Source: Spirosoma pollinicola (GTDB taxonomy: Bacteria > Bacteroidota > Bacteroidia > Cytophagales > Spirosomataceae). Taken from it: 64,000 nt of DNA. Each line of letters starts with the position of its first letter. The stretch's first letter is position 1. The translations under genes were made by a program, and so were the position numbers. Below the pieces are notes generated by a model. It worked only from the letters and a program-made list of their open reading frames with translations. It did no database searches and was not told the DNA's origin. The DNA is taken from the NCBI RefSeq assembly GCF_002831565.1, contig NZ_CP025096.1:8118468-8182467 (forward strand). Reading direction: 5' to 3'. Below, one piece after another: positions 32,055 through 41,092 of this stretch.

Positions 32055-32746
32055 ATACTATTGTACGCAATAACGCTTAATGTTAACTTGCTGAAAATCA
32101 ATACGTAGATATTAAGCGCACTATTTTTGTGCTTTTGTTCCCTGTACACAACAATAAGTACTGACTCATCTATAAGCAATGTATGCTAACAAAACTTATT
32201 CGGGTAACTGCCGAATTTATTATTCGGTCATGGGTTGTTAATCAGAGTCAAGTAGGGTATTTCAATAAAGGTACAGACTTCTATGGGCAGCACCGAAAAT
32301 CACTGTTATCTGGTCGAAATTTAGTGTCTCTTTAATCGCCCATTTTACTAGGACAGCTGATTGATATCATCGAAGGCAACCTATAAGCTTATCTAGCATT
32401 CTCAAATTGTTATCTCAAAAATCAACGTCTAATTTTCAATAGTATCTTGAGTTTGTGATACATCCACAGGTTGGCGGAAAGCATGTTTTAAGTTTATGGC
32501 CTTTTACAAACGACCGTTAAAATAATGCCCTAGAAAGATTTTACATTTATTAAACGTTCCTATGGTACGCGTAAGCGGTAGGAACCTAGAGCATTTCCCA
32601 TTTGACGGGTTGCCCGAACGCTTACTACAGACTAACAACAGAGTTGATTCCCAAACTAAGCCATTTACCTTAAACTGACTGGCTTTAGAACATAGCCTAG
32701 GGTGGAGAGGTTACTACTACTACATCCCTACGTCCCCTACCAACCG

Positions 32747-33610
32747 ATGAAACTAGTACGAGTAATAACGCTGATTGGTGTTTACCTCAGCTTGACAGTG
32801 GCTCAAGCACAGACGAAGAAAACGTCTTCAGGTCTACCCCCTAAGTCGGTCAGTGTAGCCCAAGGCCAGGTCGCTCGTTGGGCGGGCAACTGTCTACGCT
32901 GTAGTTTGGAAAAACGGGCTTGGGCCGCCGTTAACGGCACCTGTTACTATCCCGTGGATATGGATATGAAGCCAGGCCATTATACCATCTCCCGGCGTAC
33001 AACGGGCGGAAAGTTAGAAACGGCTACTCTCAAGGTAGCGGCCAAAGAGTGCATCCAGGAAGATCTTGCTAACTTTCCCAAGAAGGAATATGTTACTATA
33101 TCGACGACAAATCAGGCTCGTGCCACCAAGGAAGCATCGCTAGTCAATCCCCTCATCCGCTTTCAAGCCAAGGAGCGCCCAGCGGTTTTCGACCTGCCCG
33201 TTGGCAAGCCTGCCCATAACCTGCCCCAGGGAGAGGGCAACTTTGGGGCTTGCCGGACATTAAACGGTCAGCCTCGCGATCGGCATACGGGTCAGGACTA
33301 CCCCGTGGGGGTGGGTAAGCCTGTCTTAAGCGTGGGGAATGGTCGGGTATTGCTGGCAGCCAATCAGTTTTATAGTGGCAATGCAGTCTATATTGACCAT
33401 GGCAATGGGTTGATATCAGAGTATTTTCATTTAAAGAGCTTTTCGGTAAAGCCCAATCAAACCGTTACCAAAGGACAATCGATTGGGTTGGTTGGCGAGA
33501 CGGGCCGAGTAACGGGTCCTCACTTGCATGTTGGGGTGCGCTGGCATGGGGCTTGCATCAATCCGGGTTTCTTACTGATTGATCCTTCTGACATGCCTGG
33601 GGTGAACTAA
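32747..33610 (+). CDS. M23 family metallopeptidase
   Basis: The ATG at 32747 begins a signal peptide (MKLVRVITLIGVYLSLTVAQA); the longer GTG-started frame is rejected. The C-terminal domain carries RHTGQDYPVG (H-x3-D), HGNGLISEYFHLKS and GPHLHVGVRWHG (H-x-H), the complete LytM/M23 zinc site. Known: these enzymes cut glycyl or peptide cross-links of peptidoglycan, or act as degenerate regulators. The intact residues here argue for activity. 287 residues, exported to the periplasm or secreted. Cysteines in the N-terminal part (NCLRCSLEK, GTCYYPVD) suggest disulfides. Confidence 0.9.
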   Translation: MKLVRVITLIGVYLSLTVAQAQTKKTSSGLPPKSVSVAQGQVARWAGNCLRCSLEKRAWAAVNGTCYYPVDMDMKPGHYTISRRTTGGKLETATLKVAAKECIQEDLANFPKKEYVTISTTNQARATKEASLVNPLIRFQAKERPAVFDLPVGKPAHNLPQGEGNFGACRTLNGQPRDRHTGQDYPVGVGKPVLSVGNGRVLLAANQFYSGNAVYIDHGNGLISEYFHLKSFSVKPNQTVTKGQSIGLVGETGRVTGPHLHVGVRWHGACINPGFLLIDPSDMPGVN

Positions 33611-33864
33611 AGGGCGCTTTAGAAAATAATCTGGGCTAGGAAGTGACCGCCCCTATTTCTTGGTTCGTAGTTCAGGTAACTTACATGTTTGCTCTGACTA
33701 TAGCGCCTTGATTTTACTGGCCTAAAAAGCACACCGACGTATACAGTCAAGGTTTATGGCCTGCTAGAAACAATGGCTGAACCAATACCGCCAGCTGATT
33801 TGACACCCAGTAAACGTTTCTCTACTTCATATTTTAAGTAATCAACCAACTCGCTGGCTAGTTT

Positions 33865-34572
33865 TTAGTCGATGGTTGTCGCCCCGTGTCGTTTAATTAA
33901 GCGCATGACCTGAGTGGCCTGGAAGGTGCCACCCCTGACGGTTTGAAAACCCGTACGGTTGAGATGTTCGGCAATTTGAGCATAGGTCTTTCCGGCCTTA
34001 TGCATCATCTCGGCAACCGATGACGCCCGTCGGTTATCCGGGTTGGCCAGCGCGTTGCGCCGGGTCGTTTCGCCGCCTTTCTGCTGGCCCTGGGCCGTGA
34101 GATTCTCGGGCTTACCAAGCCTGGCCCCTTGAGCAATTTTAGCGGCTAAAGCCGACTTGGTGCGCGAGCTGATCAATTCCCGTTCGTGCTGAGCCAGTGT
34201 CGCAAAAATACCAATAGTTAGGGTGTTGGCATCGGGTATATCGACACACTGAAAGTTTACGTCCGAATCCCGCAGGGTAAATATGAACGATGCGTTACGA
34301 CTCAGACGGTCAAGTTTGGCAATGACCAGAACAGCACGCTCTTTCTTTGCCCGATCAATAGCCGCTGCTAGTTGAAGGCGTTGATTATTCTTTCCCGACT
34401 CTACTTCCGTAAACTCGGCGAGTACCCTCCCTTTTACGAATCCGGCGACCGCCGCCCGTTGCGCCTCTAATCCTAAACCAGATTCACCCTGCGCCTTGGT
34501 GGATACCCGGTAGTAGGCGACATACCGGGTCAATTCCGCCCTTGCCACCGGTAAGGTTGATTTCTTAGCCAT
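33865..34572 (-). CDS. Serine recombinase (resolvase/invertase family)
   Basis: 235 residues. The catalytic domain has VAYYRVSTKAQGESGLGLEAQ with nucleophile S24, then AKLDRLSRNASFIF and the LAQHERELISSRTKSALA helix. A Hin-type helix-turn-helix follows (GKTYAQIAEHLNRTGFQTVRG). Known: such enzymes resolve cointegrates or invert DNA at short dyads. A near-perfect dyad lies upstream of the operon. Its gene follows a 67-aa gene by 4 bp. It may be the recombinase of this accessory island, but no link to attC or dif-like sites is expected from its family. Confidence 0.92.
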   Translation of the reverse strand: MAKKSTLPVARAELTRYVAYYRVSTKAQGESGLGLEAQRAAVAGFVKGRVLAEFTEVESGKNNQRLQLAAAIDRAKKERAVLVIAKLDRLSRNASFIFTLRDSDVNFQCVDIPDANTLTIGIFATLAQHERELISSRTKSALAAKIAQGARLGKPENLTAQGQQKGGETTRRNALANPDNRRASSVAEMMHKAGKTYAQIAEHLNRTGFQTVRGGTFQATQVMRLIKRHGATTID

Positions 34573-34576
34573 TCGT

Positions 34577-34780
34577 TTACAGAACTACTTTATTAAGTTG
34601 GAAGGTAAGGAATGAGTACTTCTTAGTGAAAAGCAGTAGACGTGTCTGGGCTTGCTCCAAGCTCAATTCCTCGGCCGAGTCGAATAGGGGCAGGAGGGCA
34701 CCGGTGGAGTCATCGAAATCGTTAACGGTGATCCAGTCTCCTTCTACCATCCTAAGAAACTGCACTTCGTAATAGACCAT
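34577..34780 (-). CDS. Hypothetical protein, 67 aa, upstream of recombinase
   Basis: A small acidic soluble protein (YYEVQFLRMVEGDWITVNDF at the N-terminus). It ends four bases before the recombinase start codon, so the two are an operon. No known domain. It may be a regulator or accessory factor of the recombinase, judged only by position. Confidence 0.55.
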   Translation of the reverse strand: MVYYEVQFLRMVEGDWITVNDFDDSTGALLPLFDSAEELSLEQAQTRLLLFTKKYSFLTFQLNKVVL

Positions 34781-34822
34781 AACTTATTTGCTTTAGCGGC
34801 TCAAAAGTATAGTTTTTCTGGT

Positions 34823-34862
34823 GTATTACAAGGCTTGAACGACCGTTTAAGCCTTGTAATAC
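34823..34862. promoter_or_regulatory. 40-bp dyad upstream of recombinase operon
   Basis: 19-bp arms (34823-34841 and 34844-34862) with one mismatch and a 2-bp centre, starting GTATTACAAGGCTT. It lies 43 bp before the start of the 67-aa gene. It is a good candidate for the recombinase crossover or operator site. The rest of 34781-35130 shows nothing recognisable. Confidence 0.45.
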
Positions 34863-35130
34863 AATACATAGAGACATTTTGCAGCAACATTACTATCCTT
34901 TTGGACAGGTAAATGGACGTGGCCTCTACGCTACAGTGATCACCTATAACTTGTTTTGAACTGTCCCTTAAATCAGTTTCGATAGCTAGCCAACCTATAC
35001 CCCTTCATCAGCAAGTGCAATTGGTGAAAAGCTGACTATCTTTGAGCTAGGCTAACGATTGAAACGGCTCTACTTCCATTCACCAGCGTAGCAATTAACT
35101 TCTAGCAGTTAACCTAATGCCTACTCGTTT

Positions 35131-35763
35131 ATGGAGTTTTACCAGTTAGTCAAACTTGTCTTCCAATCCGTTGACCAATGCTGGCCCCATTGGCTCAAAC
35201 TCATGGCCATTGCCTGGCTGATTCAGGGACCAGTTCATCTCTATGCCCAGGCTCAATCCCCCCGGTCCTTCATCTACCAACTGGTGCCCATCGATGGCGA
35301 GTCGGGTGATATCGTTTACACGGCTGTTGTGTTAGTAAGGGGAGCGTCTAGAACGCAATTGTATAATCGAGCCCAACACTTTATGGCCCATACGCTACAT
35401 ACAGGCTCGCTTTCGCCTATGGATCATGGCGCAAAACACCACATTAACCGATGCGGCATCATTACCTTACAGCATGCCCTAGTAGGCTCCAGTACACCTC
35501 AAGACTACCGGGTCACCATTGAGGTAAGGGTCAAAGCAGGCCGGTATCGCTATCGATTAAGTCAGTTCCGAGCCCAGCCTGATTCAGTTGGATTAGGCCT
35601 GCCGATTCGTGAATTGTATCAGTGTGACCAAAAGACGTATGACTATGGTACATCGACAGCTCAACTATTGCGAGCGTGGAATCGCAGTGTAAAGGCTTAC
35701 TTAAGCCAACTTCATAAATATATGAGTGATAGCCAGGAGGCTGAATACTATAAACCTTTGTAA
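35131..35763 (+). CDS. DUF4468 (TBP-like fold) exported protein
   Basis: 210 residues. A hydrophobic segment (LMAIAWLIQGPVHLYAQAQ) is probably a signal peptide. The domain starts FIYQLVPIDGESGDIVYTAVV and contains TQLYNRAQHFMAHTL and YRVTIEVRVKAGRYRYRLSQF, the pattern of DUF4468 with its TATA-binding-protein-like fold, common in Bacteroidota. Its function is not established. The initiating ATG at 35131 gives an unusually long pre-signal extension, so a later start is possible. Confidence 0.75.
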   Translation: MEFYQLVKLVFQSVDQCWPHWLKLMAIAWLIQGPVHLYAQAQSPRSFIYQLVPIDGESGDIVYTAVVLVRGASRTQLYNRAQHFMAHTLHTGSLSPMDHGAKHHINRCGIITLQHALVGSSTPQDYRVTIEVRVKAGRYRYRLSQFRAQPDSVGLGLPIRELYQCDQKTYDYGTSTAQLLRAWNRSVKAYLSQLHKYMSDSQEAEYYKPL

Positions 35764-35866
35764 ACTAATTATTCCTTCTTCCTGCTAATAGTAAACGTCA
35801 CACTGACAAGGATTAGACTAGGCCCGCCTGGTTGTGGGGTAATTAAGATGAACGAACGTGATTAGC

Positions 35867-36262
35867 TCAAGGGTATTTTGATCCGAGCACTCGATGAGCC
35901 CGGAACCAGGTATTGCTTTTTGGCGTAAACAAGAGCCACAAGGCGATCAGCGAAAAGAGCGTCGAGATCAAATCGATCACCGTCGATCCAGGATGTAGCC
36001 TATAGGCCGTTGCAAAAGAGAGTAGCGAGCTAAGTAGACCTAAACCGATCACGCCCGCCAGAATGAATCTAGCCCAGTTGACCCCCTGGTGAACCAGACG
36101 CAGGAGTCCATAAACCAGTACCGCTCCCAGGAGCACCCCCACCACGCTGCCCACCGAATAACTACCCGAGAAAGCATACCCCAGTAATTCGATGCCAACA
36201 CAAAACACGACTAGGCGTAGGGCATTTAACAGGTCGGTCGGACGGCGCTCAAGGACAGGCAT
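35867..36262 (-). CDS. Four-helix membrane protein, 131 aa
   Basis: Four hydrophobic segments (ALRLVVFCVGIELLGYAFSG; VVGVLLGAVLVYGLLRLV; RFILAGVIGLGLLSSLL; VIDLISTLFSLIALWLLF) and a basic C-terminus. It is an inner membrane protein of unknown family. No operon partner. Confidence 0.65.
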   Translation of the reverse strand: MPVLERRPTDLLNALRLVVFCVGIELLGYAFSGSYSVGSVVGVLLGAVLVYGLLRLVHQGVNWARFILAGVIGLGLLSSLLSFATAYRLHPGSTVIDLISTLFSLIALWLLFTPKSNTWFRAHRVLGSKYP

Positions 36263-36448
36263 AGTATTGCACGGTGGAGTAGTCCGTGGTAAGGATAACC
36301 AGCAATGATCGTTTAAGTTACGTTCTATTGATTAATCCGTAGACCAACCCCATCTACTGATAACGTATACAGAACTGGACCGAGGCGTTCAGATTGCCGG
36401 GCTTTCTCAATAGGTATTAGATACAGTGGTTAACCACTGCTTAATGTT

Positions 36449-36821
36449 ATGAAACGCGACGAGCGAATTGCCCACCAGATAGCATGTACAACCCTTGACC
36501 CCGTCTTGGTGAAAAGATTCTTTCAACCATCCCCCCATTATTATCAGTGGGGCCTGGCTCACCGGATCGACCAATGCTCATTAGAGCAGCTTAACACCAC
36601 CGACCTGTTTGAATTTTACTTGCGGTTTTACCTAACAAGTCGCCATAAAATCCTGCAAGCTGTTTTTACGAAAGGTTCGTGTATTCACCAAGGACGATGT
36701 TCATACGGCTCATCATTTGCTTGTCTATTCACTGGAAGATACTCACCAGTACTTACTTACTCTGGATGATATGAATTGCGGCCCCGACTCAAGCGGTCCA
36801 GGGAGCAGATTTTGGCGTTGA
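36449..36821 (+). pseudogene. Frameshifted hypothetical gene
   Basis: The first frame (MKRDERIAHQIACTTLDPV, to LTSRHKILQAVF) loses coding character near 36670. Coding-like sequence resumes in another frame as KVRVFTKDDVHTAHHLL, VYSLEDTHQYLLTLDDMNCG and a stop at 36821. A single indel explains this. The family is not recognised. Decay fits its location beside an IS630 remnant. Confidence 0.45.
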
Positions 36822-36994
36822 TGCCAGACGTAGCGGTCAAGCCCCCGGGTTGTTCGTTATGGACTTGCAACAGTATAGTGGAGATTTTTTAGGCGGCCAT
36901 TGAGGAAGTGTAAAAATAAGATTCCTGTTGACTGGGCGTGCGGTAATTCAATACTGAATGCTTCCGTCGGCGGTTGTACCATCCCTCTAGCTAG

Positions 36995-37282
36995 CTAGAT
37001 AATGGTCCAATTCATCGCTGTCAGGCTGTTTACGACCAACAGGCCAACTGGGAAGAGCAGGACATGTACCTATTCTTTTTGCCGACTTACAGTCCGCACC
37101 TGAATCCGATCGAAATTCTGTGGCGGTTCCTAAAGTATCGGTGGTTGCAGAAGCTCCATTACAGTTCATGGAGTCGTCTGAAAAAGGCCGTTTTTGCTAT
37201 CATTCGTTTATTTGGTCAAGAATATCGGATCTGTTTTGACGGGTTAGTGAATCGAAATAAAGTGAAGTTTAATTCTGCGTGA
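36995..37282 (+). pseudogene. IS630-family transposase remnant
   Basis: Only the C-terminal third of the DDE domain remains: DNGPIHRCQAVYDQQ (second catalytic Asp region) and LPTYSPHLNPIEILW with the catalytic Glu. A stop codon and CTAG-rich sequence precede it, so the gene is 5'-truncated. It marks past insertion at the right edge of the accessory region. Confidence 0.8.
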
Positions 37283-37301
37283 TTACTTAAGTAATTACGC
37301 A

Positions 37302-37402
37302 AATTTATTAACCACAGAGGCACAGAGAATGCAGATGTGTAATTGACCTACTATCAGACCATTGCACCTCTGTATTCTCTGTGCCTCTGTGGTTAATAAA
37401 TC
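37302..37402. terminator. Long hairpin with TTAACCACAGAGGCACAGAG arms
   Basis: Arms of about 28 bp (37304-37331 and 37373-37400) are inverted with one or two mismatches. It lies between the IS630 remnant and the convergent DUF2807 gene, so it is likely a bidirectional terminator. From memory, similar arm sequences are repeated in related genomes. Confidence 0.6.
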
Positions 37403-37433
37403 TTTCTCAGGTACTTGTTACAGCACGGAGCAT

Positions 37434-38156
37434 TTAGCCTTGCTTCCGGATTTTTGATAAACCATTGGCTTCCTGCGATTTCACCGTTGGATTACCCGTA
37501 TAATTAACCGTGCTGACGCCATCTGCCGATGCTTCAAGTGTTTCTGTCACATGAATATCGGCGCGGCTGGCCCCATTGAGTTGTACGTCGGCACGGGCAA
37601 TCGTTAGCTTTTCGGCACTTAGCCTACCGGCTCCCGACAGTCGAATATCGGCGTCCGTGGCTGTTCCCTGCAAATTGGCCTGCGAGCCATCTTTCACCGT
37701 CAGTTTTAGATTTTTAGTCGAGATTGGCGCAGTTAGACGACTGCCGGTTTCGATAGTAGCGGTTAAATTCGTTGCTGTAATGGGCAGGTCTGATTCAACG
37801 GAACAACCCGTACTAACCATCACCTGATCGAGTTTGGCAACGTGAATGGTTACCGTGACGCCTTTCGTTTGATTATAACTTTTGTTCTGCGACAGCATGA
37901 CGGTTAGTTCGCCATTTTTGACTTCTGTCACAACATGTTCGAGGATGTTGCTTTCGCCCTCCAGTTCGGCCGATCCCGCATTTCCAGCCGCAATATGAAC
38001 GCGCATACCTACCCGAACAGACAGTTTAGTAAAGCTACCGATAGTACGCTGCTGCTTTACAATCTCACCATTTCCAACAATAGAATTCTGGGCAAATGCA
38101 CACTGGAATAGTATGGTTGCGAAGGCAATGGTCAACACGTTTGTGATCGTTTTCAT
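37434..38156 (-). CDS. DUF2807 (head GIN domain) secreted protein
   Basis: 240 residues with a signal peptide (MKTITNVLTIAFATILFQCAFA). The GIN domain begins VGNGEIVKQQRTIGSFTKLS and shows repeating beta-helix-like strands (LKLTVKDGSQANLQGTATDA; ADVQLNGASRADIHV), the signature of DUF2807. Known: often found as an exported adhesin-like protein or fused to other domains; function unclear. A monocistronic unit bounded by hairpins on both sides. Confidence 0.85.
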   Translation of the reverse strand: MKTITNVLTIAFATILFQCAFAQNSIVGNGEIVKQQRTIGSFTKLSVRVGMRVHIAAGNAGSAELEGESNILEHVVTEVKNGELTVMLSQNKSYNQTKGVTVTIHVAKLDQVMVSTGCSVESDLPITATNLTATIETGSRLTAPISTKNLKLTVKDGSQANLQGTATDADIRLSGAGRLSAEKLTIARADVQLNGASRADIHVTETLEASADGVSTVNYTGNPTVKSQEANGLSKIRKQG

Positions 38157-38304
38157 GGTAAAGAGGTTTAGTTTTATCGTTGCGTAGTTGTAGAAAAGAG
38201 GTTCTTAATTTATGAACGTTGCTTCCTTTATGAAAGATAGTGAAAGTTTAATAGGTGGCATACCAGTTCTCGGTATCCTTTTTGAACGAGGCTGTTCATA
38301 AAAA

Positions 38305-38326
38305 AAGGGATCGCCATCGATCCCTT
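38305..38326. terminator. Hairpin terminator after SDR gene
   Basis: AAGGGATCG and CGATCCCTT arms around a 4-base loop, with A/T-runs on both sides. It lies 28 bp beyond the stop of the minus-strand SDR gene, which it probably terminates. Confidence 0.7.
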
Positions 38327-38353
38327 CTCACATAAAAAAACAGGTAAACCCAA

Positions 38354-39196
38354 CTACACATAGGCCAGACTTTTAGTCCACAAATCGTCGGCCTGCCTGT
38401 TTGTTAAATCGGTATGACGGAGTTGTTTTGGGGCCGAATCAGCAAAATACCCTCCCGATCCGCCTGCTTTCCCATCCAGCTTTGTTAGTGTCGCTATGGG
38501 TGCCGTGGCCAGGTAAATGGACGTTTCGGCACCGCGCTCCGGCGACCGCATAAAGGGACGCGCCAGGCCCATCATGAATCCGAAAGCACCCGTAAAGTTG
38601 CTGCCGAAACCCGAGTTGACCACGCCGGGGTGAACAGCATAGGCCGTAATCCCCGAATCGGCATAGCGTTTAGCTAATTCTTTGGTAAACAACACATTGG
38701 CCAGTTTCCCATCACCATAGGCCGACATGATCGACATTGTTGGGTTTCGCTGGAAAAAGCGTGAGGCTTTGCCCAATGCATAGGCCGCCGACGATAGGTT
38801 AATGATGCGTGCTTCTCCAGCCGCTTTGAGTAAATCAAGCAGATGATAGGTCAGCACAAAATGGCCAATATGATTGGCATAAAATGACTTTTCGACGTTA
38901 TCAACGAACTCGATTCTATCGGGCGAATACCCGGCATTATTAATTAATATGTCCAGTTTCTGGTGCTTCAGTTTGACTTCCTGAACGGCCCTGCGTATTG
39001 AATCAAGATCGCTCAGATCGGCAATCAACAGTTCGACGGTTACAGCCGGATTGATGCGTTGTATAGTTGCCAGAGCCTCCTGCCCTTTTTCTTTGTTCCG
39101 GCAAAGCAAAATCAGGTTAATTCCTTTGCGAGCCAGCGCCCTGGCTGTTGCCAGCCCAATACCAACGTTTGCCCCCGTAATCAATGCCGTTTTCAT
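38354..39196 (-). CDS. Short-chain dehydrogenase/reductase
   Basis: 280 residues. Rossmann glycine motif TGANVGIG (7-14), NNAGYSP, an Ser-containing INLSSAAYAL and the catalytic YGDGK (Y-x3-K) give a complete classical SDR. It is closest in outline to retinol-dehydrogenase-like SDRs, with a C-terminal block on the PERGAETSIYLAT theme. NAD(P)H-dependent oxidoreductase; substrate unknown. A second SDR gene lies 53 bp upstream on the same strand and both may be controlled by the nearby MarR gene. Confidence 0.88.
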   Translation of the reverse strand: MKTALITGANVGIGLATARALARKGINLILLCRNKEKGQEALATIQRINPAVTVELLIADLSDLDSIRRAVQEVKLKHQKLDILINNAGYSPDRIEFVDNVEKSFYANHIGHFVLTYHLLDLLKAAGEARIINLSSAAYALGKASRFFQRNPTMSIMSAYGDGKLANVLFTKELAKRYADSGITAYAVHPGVVNSGFGSNFTGAFGFMMGLARPFMRSPERGAETSIYLATAPIATLTKLDGKAGGSGGYFADSAPKQLRHTDLTNRQADDLWTKSLAYV

Positions 39197-39249
39197 GTAT
39201 AAAAGAGTTGGTTTATAGACTAGTCATCCGCTGCAACCAGCGACAAACG

Positions 39250-39978
39250 TTAAGCGATTCCGTTCATTCTGCTGAATGTATTACGCAGGTCGTCGGGCGT
39301 TGCTTTTGCCATAGCCTCGCTAAAGCCAAAAGTCAATTCGGTTTTGCCTTGTTTCAACTGGTCAAAAACAGCATTAATAAAATCACTAACCGGTGGTGCC
39401 TGATCATGCAATCCTTTACCGCCGAGGTCGGTATTGAGTGCGGGCGGAATCATCTCGATTACCTCAATTCCTTTGTTGCTCAGCAACGCGCGCAGCGACA
39501 ACGTAAAGGAATGAAAGAAAGCTTTGGTAGCCGAATAGACCGGCACTTTGGCCAGCGGAGTAAAAGCTAATCCCGACGTAACATTAATGACGGATGTCAG
39601 CGATGGCAGGTTGATGAAAAGGGACGTAAGATGAAGCGGGGCTTCGATATTTACCACAAGTTCTTCTTTGGCACGCTGGAAAAAATCCTCATCCGAAACA
39701 GCCATCCATTGTTGAATACCCGCATTGTTTACCAGCACCGATAAATCACTATGCTCTTCCGAAATCCACTGATACAAGGCTTGCCGCTCGTCGGCATTAG
39801 ACAGATCGCAGACTCTTGTCATTACGGACGGGAATTTTTCGGCCACCTCCTGCAATACTGACTCCCTCCTTCCACAGATGATCACAGTATTATTTTCCTG
39901 AATGAACCGCTCGGTAAGTCCCAGGCCAATGCCCGATGCACCACCAGTGATTAGTATTTTATTGTTTGAAATGTTCAT
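39250..39978 (-). CDS. Short-chain dehydrogenase/reductase (DltE-like)
   Basis: 242 residues: TGGASGIGLGL, NNAGIQQW, VINVTSGLAF and catalytic YSATK. The IPPALNTDLGG segment after the active site is typical of DltE-like SDRs. Substrate unknown. It precedes the other SDR by 53 bp, so they are likely an operon. The MarR-type gene upstream on the same strand suggests inducible control. Confidence 0.88.
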   Translation of the reverse strand: MNISNNKILITGGASGIGLGLTERFIQENNTVIICGRRESVLQEVAEKFPSVMTRVCDLSNADERQALYQWISEEHSDLSVLVNNAGIQQWMAVSDEDFFQRAKEELVVNIEAPLHLTSLFINLPSLTSVINVTSGLAFTPLAKVPVYSATKAFFHSFTLSLRALLSNKGIEVIEMIPPALNTDLGGKGLHDQAPPVSDFINAVFDQLKQGKTELTFGFSEAMAKATPDDLRNTFSRMNGIA

Positions 39979-40131
39979 GCGTCTGATTAATTGGGTTGTT
40001 ATTATAAGGATTCCTGATCCACAAACATAACAAAACGCTTACCCGGAATAGTGTCCCCATTCCAAATAAGCGTTTCATGCGTAAGTCGATTAGTATGAAC
40101 CGATCTGTGTGTAATCGGCCCCGATTACTTA

Positions 40132-40347
40132 TTAAAATAGTAGTTTCCAACCATTAAAAAACAGGTCTTTGCCGGGTTGTCCCGACCAGTGGTGATGGTC
40201 TGCAGGCTCTTCTACCTCATGCTGAGCAGTATCTTTTTGCACAACAATCGTTGAGATGCCTTTCTTAGCCAGTGAGCGGCAAATGTCTTTAGTGGTTTCA
40301 GAAGCATTGCTGCTTACTAATCCGATGGTTTCTTCGTTCGTTTTCAT
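40132..40347 (-). CDS. Hypothetical protein, 71 aa
   Basis: A small soluble protein starting MKTNEETIGLVSSNASETT with a Rossmann-like ICRSLAKKGISTIVVQKD and a His-rich ADHHHWSGQPGKD tail. No known domain. It lies between the MarR gene (56 bp upstream) and the SDR pair, all on the minus strand, so it may belong to the same transcription unit. Confidence 0.5.
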   Translation of the reverse strand: MKTNEETIGLVSSNASETTKDICRSLAKKGISTIVVQKDTAQHEVEEPADHHHWSGQPGKDLFFNGWKLLF

Positions 40348-40403
40348 GGCTACTTATTTGTTGTATGTGCAAACAATCTTTATGACAAATTTTTTAAAGC
40401 GCC

Positions 40404-40856
40404 CTAGCCCAAAGCCTGAGCTGCTTTAAATACTTGTTGGGTTAAGCGGCAAATATCTTTTTCGCCAATTAACTCGGAGTAGTGCTTCCCTACCCGATCC
40501 CAGGCTTCTGCAATTTCAGGTTGAAGGTCAATGCCCTCAGCCGTTGGATATATCAGGGTTTTCTTGCCCTCCGACTCGCGCCGTACCAAGTGTTTCTGTT
40601 CCAGTTTTTCGACCAGTCGCGTAATTGTCGATGGTGTCAAATACAATGTTTCGCTCAATTCAGAGGGTGTTATGCCCGGCTGACCTACCACCTCACACAG
40701 CATATAGGCGTGCGAGTAACACATGCCAAACCGACCAAACTCCTCATCGCCAATTGCGGTGATCGCTCTTGACAACGCATTTGCTGAAAACAGCAGACAA
40801 GCACTAAACCGCGTTACTGATTTATCTTCTTCGATTACTGTTTTTTCTTCGGTCAT
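40404..40856 (-). CDS. MarR-family transcriptional regulator
   Basis: The ATG at 40856 is chosen over one nine codons upstream. 150 residues with the MarR winged helix: QPGITPSELSETLYLTPSTI, TRLVEKLEQKHLVRRESEGK and the wing KTLIYPTAEG. Known: dimeric repressors that release DNA on binding small phenolic or other ligands. Inferred: it regulates the following 71-aa and SDR genes. Confidence 0.88.
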   Translation of the reverse strand: MTEEKTVIEEDKSVTRFSACLLFSANALSRAITAIGDEEFGRFGMCYSHAYMLCEVVGQPGITPSELSETLYLTPSTITRLVEKLEQKHLVRRESEGKKTLIYPTAEGIDLQPEIAEAWDRVGKHYSELIGEKDICRLTQQVFKAAQALG

Positions 40857-40937
40857 TACGTCCGTTCTGAAAGTATGATACAAAGATACAACATGATATT
40901 TGTATGTGCAAACAACATGGAAAAATAATTTGTAATT

Positions 40938-41092
40938 GGTGGAGTGGTGAATAGTTGAATAGTGAAGTGGTGGAGTGGTAAGTGGTGAAGTAGTAAGTGG
41001 TGAAGTAGTAAATAGTATAGTAGTGACACATGTATTTCCAGTATGCCAGTTACTTCACTATTTACCACTCCACCACTTCACCAATCACCAAC
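40938..41092. repeat. Low-complexity GTGGTGAAGTAG repeats and inverted copy
   Basis: Tandem degenerate units of about 15 bp (GTGGTGAAGTAGTAA) at 40980-41012 and a longer inverted relation with 41050-41095. It sits between the divergent-upstream MarR gene and the end of the ctlX-like gene, so it is likely a terminator-like structure. Confidence 0.5.

Noticed and set aside
32055..32090. Eleventh dif-like site at the right end of the attC array
   Set aside because: The TTAATGTTAAC block is suggestive, but the other arm and the 6-bp centre do not fit.
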